Below the pieces are notes generated by a model, which saw only the letters and a list, made by a program, of their open reading frames with translations, did not search any database and was not told the origin of the DNA. Positions 16,159-24,841 of a DNA stretch of 64,000 bases are shown here, in pieces. Each line of letters starts with the position of its first letter. The stretch's first letter is position 1. The position numbers and the translations under genes are program-made. The stretch comes from Actinacidiphila glaucinigra (GTDB lineage Bacteria > Actinomycetota > Actinomycetes > Streptomycetales > Streptomycetaceae): contig NZ_FZOF01000009.1 of the NCBI RefSeq assembly GCF_900188405.1, positions 124,001 through 188,000 on the forward strand, written 5' to 3'.

Positions 16159-16371
16159 TCAGGCCTGCTGGGCCGCCCAGAACTCGTCCCACGAGATCTT
16201 GCCGTCGCCGTTGGCGTCGACGGCCCTGATGACGCTCTGCGCCACGGTCTCGGTCACGTTGAAGTCCCCGAGCTGCGCCATCACGCTCTTGTACTCGCCG
16301 GCCGTGATGAGCCCGTCCCCGTCGACATCGAATCGCGTGAACGCCTTCTTGGCCGCCTCGATGTCCGCCAT
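16159..16371 (-). CDS. Two-EF-hand calcium-binding protein, 70 aa
   Basis: A 70-residue calmodulin-like protein with two canonical EF loops, DVDGDGLITAGE and DANGDGKISWDE, each with acidic ligands at positions 1, 3, 5 and Glu at 12. It should bind two Ca2+ in the cytoplasm. Streptomycetes carry several such small EF-hand proteins (calerythrin/Cab type); which this corresponds to is uncertain. AAGGAGG precedes the ATG at 16371 by about 10 nt. The stop lies 15 nt from the convergent MEDS-STAS stop with no terminator between. Confidence 0.92.
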   Translation of the reverse strand: MADIEAAKKAFTRFDVDGDGLITAGEYKSVMAQLGDFNVTETVAQSVIRAVDANGDGKISWDEFWAAQQA

Positions 16372-16598
16372 CGTGACCACCCCTCCTTGTGTGTACTCGG
16401 TCCTGACTGCGCACACCCTAGCCGCCGCAACAGCCCCGCCGGCGGCCGGGCGGAGGTGGATCACAGCGGCCGCCGGCAGCGGCGCCGGGCACCTTCACCG
16501 ACGTGCCGGGGGCCGCCCACGCACGCATGACGCGTCCGGGCCGCGCCCCCTGACTCCGGGTGACGCGGAAGGATCCGCGCGCGCGGGCGGCAACGCGA

Positions 16599-16626
16599 AA
16601 GGCCCCCGGGTGATCCCGGGGGCCTT
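16599..16626 (-). terminator. Terminator of tRNA-Arg
   Basis: A perfect 12-bp stem (16599-16610 with 16615-16626, arms AAGGCCCCCGGG / CCCGGGGGCCTT, loop TGAT) lies just downstream of the minus-strand tRNA-Arg. Confidence 0.85.
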
Positions 16627-16636
16627 CGGCTCGCTG

Positions 16637-16709
16637 TGCACTCGGCAGGATTCGAACCTGCAACCTTCTGATCCGTAGTCAGATGCTCTATCCGTTGAGC
16701 TACGAGTGC
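16637..16709 (-). tRNA. tRNA-Arg (anticodon ACG)
   Basis: A 73-nt cloverleaf on the minus strand: acceptor GCACTCG/CGAGTGC with discriminator A, D-arm AGCTCAACGGATAGAGC, anticodon loop CTACGGA giving ACG (A34 would be edited to I), and T-loop GGTTCGAATCC. CCA is not encoded. Confidence 0.97.
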
Positions 16710-16855
16710 TTGTGCTTCCCGGCGTTTTCTTGCCGGTCGGCGTTGCGGGAACAACATTACATGACCCGCGCCGTGAGGTGAAATCCATTAGCCACACACG
16801 GCCTGACCTGCACAAACGCCACAACGGCGGTCCAGCGGAGGGGCCGGGAACGGCA

Positions 16856-16885
16856 GAAGCCCCGGCCGGGTGGCCGGGGCTTCTG
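16856..16885 (-). terminator. Terminator of tRNA-Ser(GCU)
   Basis: Inverted repeat AGAAGCCCGGCC / GGCCGGGGCTTCT with one bulged G and a GGGT loop, directly downstream of the minus-strand tRNA-Ser. Confidence 0.75.
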
Positions 16886-16890
16886 TGAGG

Positions 16891-16981
16891 CGGAGGCGGA
16901 GGGATTTGAACCCTCGATGGACGGTAAAGCCCAAACCGCATTAGCAGTGCGGCGCCATAGACCGGACTAGGCGACGCCTCC
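16891..16981 (-). tRNA. tRNA-Ser (anticodon GCU)
   Basis: A 91-nt type II tRNA on the minus strand: acceptor GGAGGCG/CGCCTCC with discriminator G, anticodon stem CCGCA/TGCGG with loop CTGCTAA (GCU), a long variable arm and T-loop GGTTCAAATCC. CCA is not encoded. Confidence 0.96.
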
Positions 16982-17167
16982 TGACGTGCCCGCGCGAGCG
17001 GGTGTGTGCAGATGATGGCACAGCCCACCGGGCTGGGACCAATCGCTGACCAGATTACTAGGCCTCGTGCGGCCAGGGCAAAGGCGTTGCGGCGGGCGCC
17101 GCGGCGGCGCGCCCACGATCGGGTGGATTGGCGGGCGCGGGCCGCCGCGGGGAGGTAGGGACGGAGC

Positions 17168-17608
17168 ATGCGATTGGCTCGTGTGCCCATGACCGCCGCG
17201 CTCGCGCTCGGCCTGCCGCTGACGGTGGCCGCGCCGGCCCTGGCCTGCCCTCCGGGGCCGGCGGCGCCGCCCGACGTACTGCGGGTGACCGTGGACGACG
17301 GGGGCGGCCGCCTGTCGGAGTACGACCTGCGCTGCGATCCCGTCGGCGGGACCCACCCCGAGGCGTCGGAGGCGTGCGCCCGCCTGGAGCGGCTGGGCGG
17401 GCCCGTGGGCCCCTCGCCCAAGGGCACGATGTGCACGATGATCTACAGCGGCCCGCAGCGGGCGACGGTGCGCGGCAGCTGGCGCGGCCGGCCCGTGGAC
17501 GCCCGCTACGACCGCAGCAACGGCTGCGAGACGGCGCGCTGGGGGCGGATGGCCCCGGTGCTGCCCGCGCCCGCGGTCCGCGACGGGTCCGGCGACCTGG
17601 GCGGGTGA
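17168..17608 (+). CDS. SSI-family secreted protease inhibitor
   Basis: A 146-residue Streptomyces subtilisin inhibitor family protein. The signal peptide is residues 1-26 (MRLARVPMTAALALGLPLTV..). Mature hallmarks are YDLRCDPVGGTHPEASEACA (first Cys pair) and the reactive loop GTMCTMIYSGP, followed by the Cys of SNGCETARW, so both disulfides can form. In classical SSI the scissile P1 residue is Met in C-P-M-V-Y; here the loop is C-T-M-I-Y, so P1 is again Met, predicting inhibition of subtilisin-like rather than trypsin-like proteases. The family is secreted as a dimer and controls extracellular proteolysis around aerial growth. The ATG at 17168 has GGAG nearby. The C-terminus runs past the usual end by about 20 Pro/Gly-rich residues. 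Confidence 0.9.
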   Translation: MRLARVPMTAALALGLPLTVAAPALACPPGPAAPPDVLRVTVDDGGGRLSEYDLRCDPVGGTHPEASEACARLERLGGPVGPSPKGTMCTMIYSGPQRATVRGSWRGRPVDARYDRSNGCETARWGRMAPVLPAPAVRDGSGDLGG

Positions 17609-17852
17609 GCCGGTGTGTGGGACGGGTGTGTGACCCGCGGGGGTGACCGACACCACATCCGCACGCCTCGGACGCGAACACTACTCACGCGTACGGGACA
17701 TGGGTATCCGGCGCCTCGCTGCCAACCTCTGCCCGTACACTCGCTCTAGTGACATGCCCCCCGGTCGGCGGCAAGATGGGCCAGCACCGGTGGAAGCCCC
17801 TTCGCGGGTGGTGGCGCGGCGGCAAGTGCGGTTTTCAGGGAGGACGCGTCTC

Positions 17853-20800
17853 GTGAGCAGCAGGCCATCCCGAGGCGCTGCTCGCCTCGCGGCAATACTC
17901 GACGCGCTCCCCGACGCCCTGCTGCTGGTGAACGCCAACGGGACCGTCGTCAACGCGAATTCCATCGCCCTGGAGACCTTCGAGTCGCCGGGCACCGCCC
18001 TCGTGGGCCGCGGGCTGCTCGATCTCCTGCCGGCGTTCGACGCGCGTCGCATCCCCGGTTCGATGCGCCGCCCCGACGACGACGTGGGCCGCACGAAGCC
18101 GACCCGGATGATCGCCCGGCGGACCGACGGCAGTGAAATTCCGGTGGAGGTCACGAGCGCGAACCTCGACGACGCCCGCACACCCTTCGCCGAGACCTAC
18201 AGCTACACCGGCGACGAGCTGCTGATGCTGGTCGTCCGGGACCTCACCGGAACGCTGGACACCGAGACCGAACTCGCCCGCCAGCAGCGTCAGACCGAGA
18301 TGATCCTGCGCGCCGCCAGCGAGGGCGTGATCGGCGTCGACACCGACGGCAAGATCGTCCTGGTCAACCCCTCGGCCGCGCAGATCCTGGGTTTCCGGGC
18401 CACCGACCTCGGCGGGCAGGAGCTGCACCCGCTGGTGCACCACTCCCGTCCGGACGGGAGCCCGCTCCCGGCCGAGGAGACGCCGCTCTCCGAGACGCTG
18501 CGCTCCGGGCTGAAGCACCGGGTCCGCGGCCAGGTGCTGTGGCGCAAGGACGGGCGCTCGGTGCCGGTCGACCTGATCACGGCGCCGGTGCGGGAGGGCG
18601 AGCAGCTGGTCGGCGCGGTGATGACCTTCACCGACCGCACGCGCTTCGACGCGCTCGCCGCCCGCAACGCGCAACTGCAGTCGCTGCTCGGCGACGCCCT
18701 GCGCGGGCCGCTGGACGAACTGCGGGCCGAGCTCGCCGGGCTGGCCAACGACCCGGCCGGGCAGCTGTGGCCGGAGGCCAACCAGATCCTGCACCACCTG
18801 ACCGCGGGCTACGCGCGGATCACCACGCTCATCGACAGCGTGCTGTCCTTCCAGCGGCTCGACCGCGGCGAGGAGAAGCTGCAGCGCGAGACGACCTCGA
18901 TGGACAAGGTCGTGGCGTCCGGTGTCGAGGCCGCGGTCGAGCTGATCGGTCCCGGGCGGGCCCAGTACGCGGTGCACGCCCCGCCGATCGAGGCGACGGT
19001 GGACGCCGAGCGGATGTCCCAGGCGCTGTCCCACCTGATCGCGGACGTGGCGGGCGTCGACGCGGCGGGCAACATGCCGGTCGTGGTCGGCGGCGTCGAC
19101 TCCACGATCGTGGTGGCGGCGGCGCAGCGCGGCGACTCCGTCCGCATCGAGGTGCGCGGACCGCACGCGGGCGACAACCCGGTGCACGTGCCGGTCGCGC
19201 GCGGCATCGTCGAGAAGCACGGCGGCGTGCTCCAGACGCACGAGGTGCCCGGCCAGGGCAGCGCGTACGTAATGGAGGTGCCGGTCGGCAAGGGCGGGGC
19301 GAAGACGGCGGTCAAGGAGCCCCGGCGCGAGTCGGAGACGACCGTCATGCCGGTGCCGGCCGAGCCGGTGCGCGGTACCGGACGCGCCGCCCTGCCGCAG
19401 GCGCCCTCCCCGTCGCCGGCGCCGGTGGCCGTCCCGGCCCCGCAGCCGCCGCAGCAGGCCGCGCCGACGGCGGCTCCCGCGCCGGTCCCCGGGGCCGCGC
19501 TCGCGCTGCCCGCCGTGCCGACCACCGACGCACCGACCCCCACCGGACGGCGCCGCGCCCTGCGCCGACCCGAGGAGCCGCAGCCCCAGGCGCAGCCCGC
19601 CCTCCCCCCGGCCCCCGCCGACCCGGAGGAGCAGCCGACCGGCCGCAGGGCCCGCCGCGGCGGGCCGCAGGAGCCGCAGGCGGGGCTGGTTCCCGCGCTG
19701 CCGGCGGCACCCGCGCCCGAGCAGAGCGCGCCGGGCAACGGACGCCGTGCGCGCCGGGCCACCGTCGCGGAGGCCCCGGCCGCGCCCGAACTCCCCGCGC
19801 TGCCGGCCGCCCCCTCCGCCCCGGCCCCTTCCGTGCCCGCCACCCCGGCGACCGAGTGGCCGGAGGCCCAGGGTTCGGCCCGCCGTCCGCGCGGCATCGT
19901 GGAGAGCACCCCGCGCCCGTCGGCGATCGTCGACCCGCGGCGGCTCCCCCCGCCGGCCCCGGCTCCGCAGCCGGAACCACTGGCCATCGAGCCGCCGATG
20001 ATCCCCGAGCAGACGCAGCGCAGCCCGGAACCGCAGCCCGTGGCACAGCACGTGCCGCAGCCCGGGCCGCAGCCCCAGCCGATTGCGCCGCCGCAGCCGC
20101 AGCCCATGGTCCCGCCCCAAGCGCTGCCGCCCGTGCCGCCGCAACCGCAGCCCGAGGCGCAGGCCCCGCAGAACGACGGCGGTACGCAGGGCCGGGCGAT
20201 CAGCGTGCGGACCCTCGGGCAGGGCGTCGCCTTCGCCCAGCAGATCAACGAGCAGATCGTCCAGCCCTCGAACGGCTCCGGGCGGCGCCGCAAGCTGGCC
20301 ACCCCCGTGGAACCCGGGCCCGCGCAGCCCGCCGCGCCCGCGGCCGTCAACGGCACCGAGACCCCCGGCCGGGCGTACGCCATAGGCGCTCCCACGGAGG
20401 CCACCGAGGGCCCCGAGCCGCTCGACGGTCCCAACGGCGCCGTCGACGTCACGGAGGAGAACTCCCACGAGCCCGGCGCCGTCCTGGACGAGCCGCGCCG
20501 TCTGCTGGTCTGGCCCGAGCCGGACGTCGCCACCCGCCAGGCGCTGACCGACCGCGGCTACCGTCCGGTCGTCGTCCGCTCGCGCGAGGAGGTCGACGCG
20601 CAGGTCGCCGAGCCGCCCGCCGCGCTGTTCGTGGACCCGCTCACCGGGCCGATCACCCGGACCGCCCTGCAGTCGCTGCGTCAGGCGGCGGCGCAGGCCG
20701 AGGTGCCGGTGCTCGTCACGGCCGGCCTCGGCCAGGCGACCCGCGAGGCCGCGTACGGGGCCGACCCCGCCGTGCTCCTCAAGGCGCTGGCGCCGCGGGA

Positions 20801-21191
20801 CAGCGAGCAGCACCCGCCGCGGGTGCTGCTGATCGAGGCCCACACGGCGATCGCGCAGGCCTTCACCGCGACGCTGGAGCGGCGCGGGATGCACGTCGCG
20901 CACGCCCAGTCGGAGGCGGACGCGATGACGCTGGCCGCGCAGGTGCACCCGAACCTCGTGGTGATGGACCTGATGCTCATCCGCCGCAGGCGGCAGGGGA
21001 TCGTCGACTGGCTGCGCACGAACGGCCGGCTGGAGCGCACGCCGATGGTCGTCTACACCGCGGGCGACATCGACCCGGCGGAACTGCCGCGGCTGGCGTC
21101 CGGCGAGACGGTGCTCTTCCTCGCGGAGCGCTCGACCAGCACGGACGTCCAGGGACGCATCGTCGACATGCTCGGCAAGATCGGCTCCTGA
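17853..21191 (+). CDS. Large PAS-PAS / degenerate kinase / receiver-like protein
   Basis: A 1112-residue protein. PAS-like domains lie at about 10-135 (ALPDALLLVNANGTVVNANS) and 148-265 (RAASEGVIGVDTDGKIVLVN). Residues 268-480 align in outline to a dimerisation helix plus HATPase, but the H-box His is missing (DALRGPLDEL), the N-box Asn is not evident, and only traces of the G boxes remain. Residues 485-880 are Pro/Ala/Gln-rich with repeated RRARR-type basic clusters. The C-terminal 230 residues look like two receivers; the second keeps Asp1038 (VVMDLML) but lacks the usual acid pair (IEAHT) and Lys. It may sense and scaffold rather than transfer phosphate. GTG 17853 has AGGGAGG about 10 nt upstream. 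It is closed by a strong hairpin. Confidence 0.82.
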   Translation: MSSRPSRGAARLAAILDALPDALLLVNANGTVVNANSIALETFESPGTALVGRGLLDLLPAFDARRIPGSMRRPDDDVGRTKPTRMIARRTDGSEIPVEVTSANLDDARTPFAETYSYTGDELLMLVVRDLTGTLDTETELARQQRQTEMILRAASEGVIGVDTDGKIVLVNPSAAQILGFRATDLGGQELHPLVHHSRPDGSPLPAEETPLSETLRSGLKHRVRGQVLWRKDGRSVPVDLITAPVREGEQLVGAVMTFTDRTRFDALAARNAQLQSLLGDALRGPLDELRAELAGLANDPAGQLWPEANQILHHLTAGYARITTLIDSVLSFQRLDRGEEKLQRETTSMDKVVASGVEAAVELIGPGRAQYAVHAPPIEATVDAERMSQALSHLIADVAGVDAAGNMPVVVGGVDSTIVVAAAQRGDSVRIEVRGPHAGDNPVHVPVARGIVEKHGGVLQTHEVPGQGSAYVMEVPVGKGGAKTAVKEPRRESETTVMPVPAEPVRGTGRAALPQAPSPSPAPVAVPAPQPPQQAAPTAAPAPVPGAALALPAVPTTDAPTPTGRRRALRRPEEPQPQAQPALPPAPADPEEQPTGRRARRGGPQEPQAGLVPALPAAPAPEQSAPGNGRRARRATVAEAPAAPELPALPAAPSAPAPSVPATPATEWPEAQGSARRPRGIVESTPRPSAIVDPRRLPPPAPAPQPEPLAIEPPMIPEQTQRSPEPQPVAQHVPQPGPQPQPIAPPQPQPMVPPQALPPVPPQPQPEAQAPQNDGGTQGRAISVRTLGQGVAFAQQINEQIVQPSNGSGRRRKLATPVEPGPAQPAAPAAVNGTETPGRAYAIGAPTEATEGPEPLDGPNGAVDVTEENSHEPGAVLDEPRRLLVWPEPDVATRQALTDRGYRPVVVRSREEVDAQVAEPPAALFVDPLTGPITRTALQSLRQAAAQAEVPVLVTAGLGQATREAAYGADPAVLLKALAPRDSEQHPPRVLLIEAHTAIAQAFTATLERRGMHVAHAQSEADAMTLAAQVHPNLVVMDLMLIRRRRQGIVDWLRTNGRLERTPMVVYTAGDIDPAELPRLASGETVLFLAERSTSTDVQGRIVDMLGKIGS

Positions 21192-21210
21192 GGGCCCACC
21201 GCTCGACGTG

Positions 21211-21247
21211 CGCCGGGCCCCGGGGGCGCATCCCCCGGGGCCCGGCG
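21211..21247. terminator. Strong bidirectional hairpin terminator
   Basis: A perfect 16-bp stem (21211-21226 with 21232-21247) and 5-nt loop between the PAS protein (+) and the acyl-CoA ligase (-). Confidence 0.85.
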
Positions 21248-21263
21248 TACGCGTGGCGCGTCG

Positions 21264-22913
21264 TCAGACGAGCTTGGTGACGTCCAGCTCTCCCGCCGCG
21301 TACTGGCGGCGGATCACCTTCTTGTCGAACTTGCCGACCGAGGTCTTCGGCACCGCCGGGATGACGGCCCAGCGCTCGGGCAGCTGCCAGCGGGCGACGC
21401 TCGCGCCGAGGAAGGTCCGCAGCTCCTCGTAGCCGACCGTGCTGCCGTCCTTGAGGACGACCGTGGCGAGCGGCCGTTCGCCCCAGCGCTCGTCGGGTAC
21501 GGCCACCACCGCGGCCTCGGCGACGGCCGGGTGGGCCATGATGGCGTTCTCCAGCTCGACGGAGGAGATCCACTCGCCGCCCGACTTGATGACGTCCTTG
21601 GCGCGGTCGGTCAGCGTCAGGTAGCCGTCGTGGGTGATGGTGCCGACGTCCCCGGTGCGCAGCCAGCCGTCGGGGCTGAACTTGTCCTCGGGGCGCAGCG
21701 CCTCGGCGTCGGCGCCGCCGTAGTAGGCCGCGGCGATCCACGGTCCGCGGACCTCCAGTTCACCCGCGGACTCGCCGTCCCAGGGCAGCACCTCGCCGGA
21801 CGGGCCGACCAGCCGGGCCTCCACGGAGGCGGGGAAGCGGCCCTGGGTGATCCGGTACGGCCACTGCTCCTCCTCGGTGAGGCCGGCCGGCGGGTGGGCC
21901 ATGGTGCCCAGCGGGGAGGTCTCGGTCATGCCCCAGGCGTGCAGGAGCCGGACGCCGAGCTTGTCGTACGCCTCCATCAGGGAGGGCGGGCAGGCGGAGC
22001 CGCCGATGGTGACGTGGCCCATGCTGCCGATGTCGCGCGGGTTGGCGGAGAGTTCGGCGAGCAGGCCCTGCCAGATGGTGGGGACGGCGGCGGCGTGCGT
22101 GGGGCGCTCGGCCTCGATCATCTCGGCGAGCGGGCCGGGCTGCAGGAAGCGGTCCGGCATCAGCATGTTGATGCCGGTCATGAAGGTGGCGTGCGGCAGG
22201 CCCCAGGCGTTGACGTGGAACTGGGGCACGACGACCAGCGTGGTGTCGCTGTCGGTCAGGCCCATCGACTCGGCCATGTTGACCTGCAGGGAGTGCAGGT
22301 AGATCGAACGGTGCGAGAACAGCACGCCCTTGGGGTCGCCGGTGGTGCCGGAGGTGTAGCACATGGCGGCCGTGGAACGCTCGTCCAGCTCGGGCCAGTC
22401 GTAGCGGTCCGGGCGGCCCTCGATGAGGGACTCGTAGGAGTGCAGGGCGGGCCGGCAGCCCTCCAGCGGCGAGGTGTCGCCGGGGCCGACGACCACGATG
22501 TGCTCGACGGACTCCATCGCCGGCAGCAGCGGCGCCAGCAGCGGGATGAGCGTGCCGTTGACCAGGATCACGCGGTCGGCCGCGTGGTTGGCGATGAAGA
22601 CCAGCTGCTCGGCGGGGAGCCGGAGGTTGAGCGTGTGGAGGACCGCGCCCATCGAGGGGATCGCGAAGTACGCCTCCACGTGTTCGGCGTTGTTCCACAT
22701 CAGGGTCGCGACGCGGTCGTCCGGTTCGACGCCGAGCTCGTCGCGGAGCGCGTGCGCCAGCCGGGCGGCGCGGGCACCGATCTCGGCGAACGAGCGGCGC
22801 TGCGGCTCGCCTTCGCCGGTCCAGGTCGTGACCTGCGACCGGCCGTGCACCGTCGAGCCGTGGGTCAGGATCCGGGACACCAGCAGGGGAACGTCCTGCA
22901 TTGTGCTCAGCAC
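21264..22913 (-). CDS. Long-chain fatty acid-CoA ligase (FadD-like)
   Basis: A 549-residue AMP-forming acyl-CoA synthetase. Motifs are the P-loop CYTSGTTGDPKG (about 182-193), HAWGMTETSPLG (ANL A5), LRTGDVGTITHDGYL (A7), DRAKDVIKSGGEWIS (A8) and the catalytic C-terminal Lys in KTSVGKFDKK. It activates fatty acids to acyl-CoA through acyl-AMP for beta-oxidation or lipid synthesis. GTG 22913 was chosen because GAGGAGG sits 6 nt upstream; an in-frame ATG at 22901 lacks one. A 16-bp palindrome 60 nt upstream is a likely TetR-type operator. I recall SCO4006 as the counterpart. Confidence 0.92.
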   Translation of the reverse strand: MLSTMQDVPLLVSRILTHGSTVHGRSQVTTWTGEGEPQRRSFAEIGARAARLAHALRDELGVEPDDRVATLMWNNAEHVEAYFAIPSMGAVLHTLNLRLPAEQLVFIANHAADRVILVNGTLIPLLAPLLPAMESVEHIVVVGPGDTSPLEGCRPALHSYESLIEGRPDRYDWPELDERSTAAMCYTSGTTGDPKGVLFSHRSIYLHSLQVNMAESMGLTDSDTTLVVVPQFHVNAWGLPHATFMTGINMLMPDRFLQPGPLAEMIEAERPTHAAAVPTIWQGLLAELSANPRDIGSMGHVTIGGSACPPSLMEAYDKLGVRLLHAWGMTETSPLGTMAHPPAGLTEEEQWPYRITQGRFPASVEARLVGPSGEVLPWDGESAGELEVRGPWIAAAYYGGADAEALRPEDKFSPDGWLRTGDVGTITHDGYLTLTDRAKDVIKSGGEWISSVELENAIMAHPAVAEAAVVAVPDERWGERPLATVVLKDGSTVGYEELRTFLGASVARWQLPERWAVIPAVPKTSVGKFDKKVIRRQYAAGELDVTKLV

Positions 22914-22972
22914 CGGTCGCCTCCTCGTTGAAGCGGCTACGCGTGGGTAGGTGGGTGCTGAGATTCTGCTGG

Positions 22973-22988
22973 CATACCGATCGGTATG
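22973..22988. promoter_or_regulatory. 16-bp perfect palindrome, candidate TetR-family operator for fadD
   Basis: CATACCGATCGGTATG is a perfect palindrome centred 68 nt before the fadD start and immediately after the upstream ECF sigma gene's stop. TACCGATCGGTA cores are common TetR-family operators of actinobacterial lipid catabolism. The regulator is not encoded next door. Confidence 0.65.
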
Positions 22989-22991
22989 TCA

Positions 22992-23516
22992 CTACCCCAG
23001 GCGCAATTCGGGGTCCTCCCGGAGTTTGCCCAGGGCCCGCGACACCGCGCTCTTGACCGTGCCCACCGAGACCCCGAGCGCCTCGGCGGTCTGCACCTCG
23101 CTCATGTCCTCGTAGTACCTGAGGACGACCATCGCCCGCTGGCGTGCGGGGAGCCGGGCGATCGCGCGCAGCAGGGCGTCGCGCTGGGCCTGCTGCTCGG
23201 CCGCGTCGGGGCCCGCGACGGCGTGGCCGCACGGCTCGGGGAGCTCGTCGGTGGCGTACTCCTCGACCCGGCGCCTGCGCCACTGCGAGGTGCGGGTGTT
23301 GACCAGCGTGCGGCGCACGTAGCCGTCCAGCGCCCGGTGGTCGTCTATCCGGTCCCATGCCAGGTAGGTCTTGGTCAGGGCGGTCTGCAACAGGTCCTCG
23401 GCGTCGCAGGGGTTGGCGGTGAGCGAGCGCGCGGTCCGCAGCAGCGCCGGGCCCTTGGCCCGGACGTAGCGGGTGAACTGGGCCTGCGAGGCACTTGTGC
23501 ACACGGGCGTGGTCAT
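22992..23516 (-). CDS. SigE70-family ECF RNA polymerase sigma factor
   Basis: A 174-residue group-IV sigma factor. Region 2 spans about 10-75 (FTRYVRAKGPALLRTARSLT, DAEDLLQTALTKTYLAWDRI), and region 4 about 110-165 (AIARLPARQRAMVVLRYYED, then HTH VQTAEALGVSVGTVKSAVSR). It belongs to the actinobacterial SigE70 class, often without a dedicated anti-sigma gene, and none is adjacent here. Its stop lies 78 nt before fadD on the same strand, so read-through is possible, although the palindrome lies between. I recall SCO4005 as the counterpart. Confidence 0.9.
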   Translation of the reverse strand: MTTPVCTSASQAQFTRYVRAKGPALLRTARSLTANPCDAEDLLQTALTKTYLAWDRIDDHRALDGYVRRTLVNTRTSQWRRRRVEEYATDELPEPCGHAVAGPDAAEQQAQRDALLRAIARLPARQRAMVVLRYYEDMSEVQTAEALGVSVGTVKSAVSRALGKLREDPELRLG

Positions 23517-23712
23517 GGCTCCACGCTAGGAGCCGGTCCGCGTGCGGGGGATCCGCCGCAGGTGCCGAAGCGGGGTCACCCTGAAGTCGTAGGGCGGGGG
23601 CCCGCCCCACCTCCGGAGGGCTGAGGCCGCGCCCGCCGCCCCTACGGGTCACCCCGCAGGGACGGCGCCCTCGCGGCCGCGCGCCAGGCCGTCCGCCGCG
23701 TCGTCCGCCGCG

Positions 23713-24732
23713 TCATCCGACGACGGCCACCGGCCCGTCCAGCCGGTTGCGGTCGATCGCCAGCCGCCGGCCGCCGTGCTTCTCGCGCACGCTGCCCGAG
23801 TACTGGTGGATGCGACCGTGCGGATGCCAGGCGTCCCGGTCGAGCACCGGTTCGCTGCGCACCGCCGGTTTCCCCTGCCAGCGGGCGAACCAGACGGCGC
23901 GCGGCAGGTCGTCGTAGCCCTCCCGGCGGGCCCGCTCGATGTGCCGGATGCCCGACTCCGAACTGCTGTAGAGGCCGGGCAGGTAGCCGGCGTCGTCGAC
24001 CTCGCGGTCCCAGGCCCGGATGAAGTCGAGGGTCTGGTCGGCGCAGCGGGACCGCTTGGCGTTGTACGCCTCCATGTCGAGATAGAGCGCGCTGCCCGGC
24101 TCGAAGCCGAGGGCGGCGGCCCTGCGCACGGCGTCCCAGCCCTCGCCCGCGCCCTGGCCCCAGGGGTCGTCGGTGCTGATCCGGTGGTTGCGCAGGTGTT
24201 TGCCGCGTACGCAGGGCGACTGCGAGCCCACGTAGATCGGCAGGATGCGCCAGCCCATCCGGTGCACCGAGCGCACCCACTTGCGGTTGAGGTGGCGCTG
24301 GGTGCTGCAGGCGCGGGCGCGGCCGCCGTAGTAGACGCCGACGGCGCGGTACTTGGAGCGCAGCCAGGCGCGCATCGTGGACAGCGGAGGCGTGCGGCAG
24401 GTGTCGAAGCCGTAGCCGCGGTAGACCCGGGCCGGGCCGCCCCCGGAGGGGGCGCCCTCGTCGCCGCCGAGGCCGTAGGGGAGGTCCAGGCCGTCGAGGA
24501 GGCCGGTGTCGGCGAAGCCGAACGGGCCGTCGTCACCGCCGTCGCCGGGCGCCCGGGCCTGCCGGTACGTCCGGGCCTGGGCGGGCGTGGAAGCCGTCAC
24601 CGAGGCGGGCTTGGCGACCGGCCCCGCGGGACGCGGTGCGACGGCCTCGGCCGCGGTGGGCCCGGCCAGGAGGCAGGCAAGCACCATCGCCACGATCGCC
24701 CCGTGTCGGATGATCGGCTTGTGTTCGCGCAT
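23713..24732 (-). CDS. Secreted DUF1906 (Rv2525c-like) glycoside-hydrolase-fold protein
   Basis: A 339-residue exported protein. The signal peptide is about residues 1-30 (IVAMVLACLLAGPTAAEAVA), then a 70-residue low-complexity linker and a C-terminal TIM-barrel-like DUF1906 domain from YRGYGFDTCRTPPLSTMRAW. Visible acidic sites are GYGFDTC (strand 1) and SALYLDMEAYN (strand 5), the pair expected for a lysozyme-like glycosidase; ARWQGKPA and GRIHQYSGS close the barrel. Family members are Tat/Sec-exported and act on cell wall or capsule glycans, though activity is rarely proven. It stands alone between the ECF sigma gene and the chsH2-ltp2 operon. Confidence 0.85.
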   Translation of the reverse strand: MREHKPIIRHGAIVAMVLACLLAGPTAAEAVAPRPAGPVAKPASVTASTPAQARTYRQARAPGDGGDDGPFGFADTGLLDGLDLPYGLGGDEGAPSGGGPARVYRGYGFDTCRTPPLSTMRAWLRSKYRAVGVYYGGRARACSTQRHLNRKWVRSVHRMGWRILPIYVGSQSPCVRGKHLRNHRISTDDPWGQGAGEGWDAVRRAAALGFEPGSALYLDMEAYNAKRSRCADQTLDFIRAWDREVDDAGYLPGLYSSSESGIRHIERARREGYDDLPRAVWFARWQGKPAVRSEPVLDRDAWHPHGRIHQYSGSVREKHGGRRLAIDRNRLDGPVAVVG

Positions 24733-24841
24733 GGGTCGAGTGAACGCGGGCGGCTACCCGCCGGCGGGGGAGCCACGCCCCGCTGTCAGCCGTACGCAGC
24801 AACACCCGGCCCCGGATGGGCCGCCGGGGCCCGGGGCCCGC

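Noticed and set aside
16637..16981. Further tRNAs or an att site near the two tRNAs
   Set aside because: Both tRNAs are intact and no partial duplicate of either 3' end is visible in the window.
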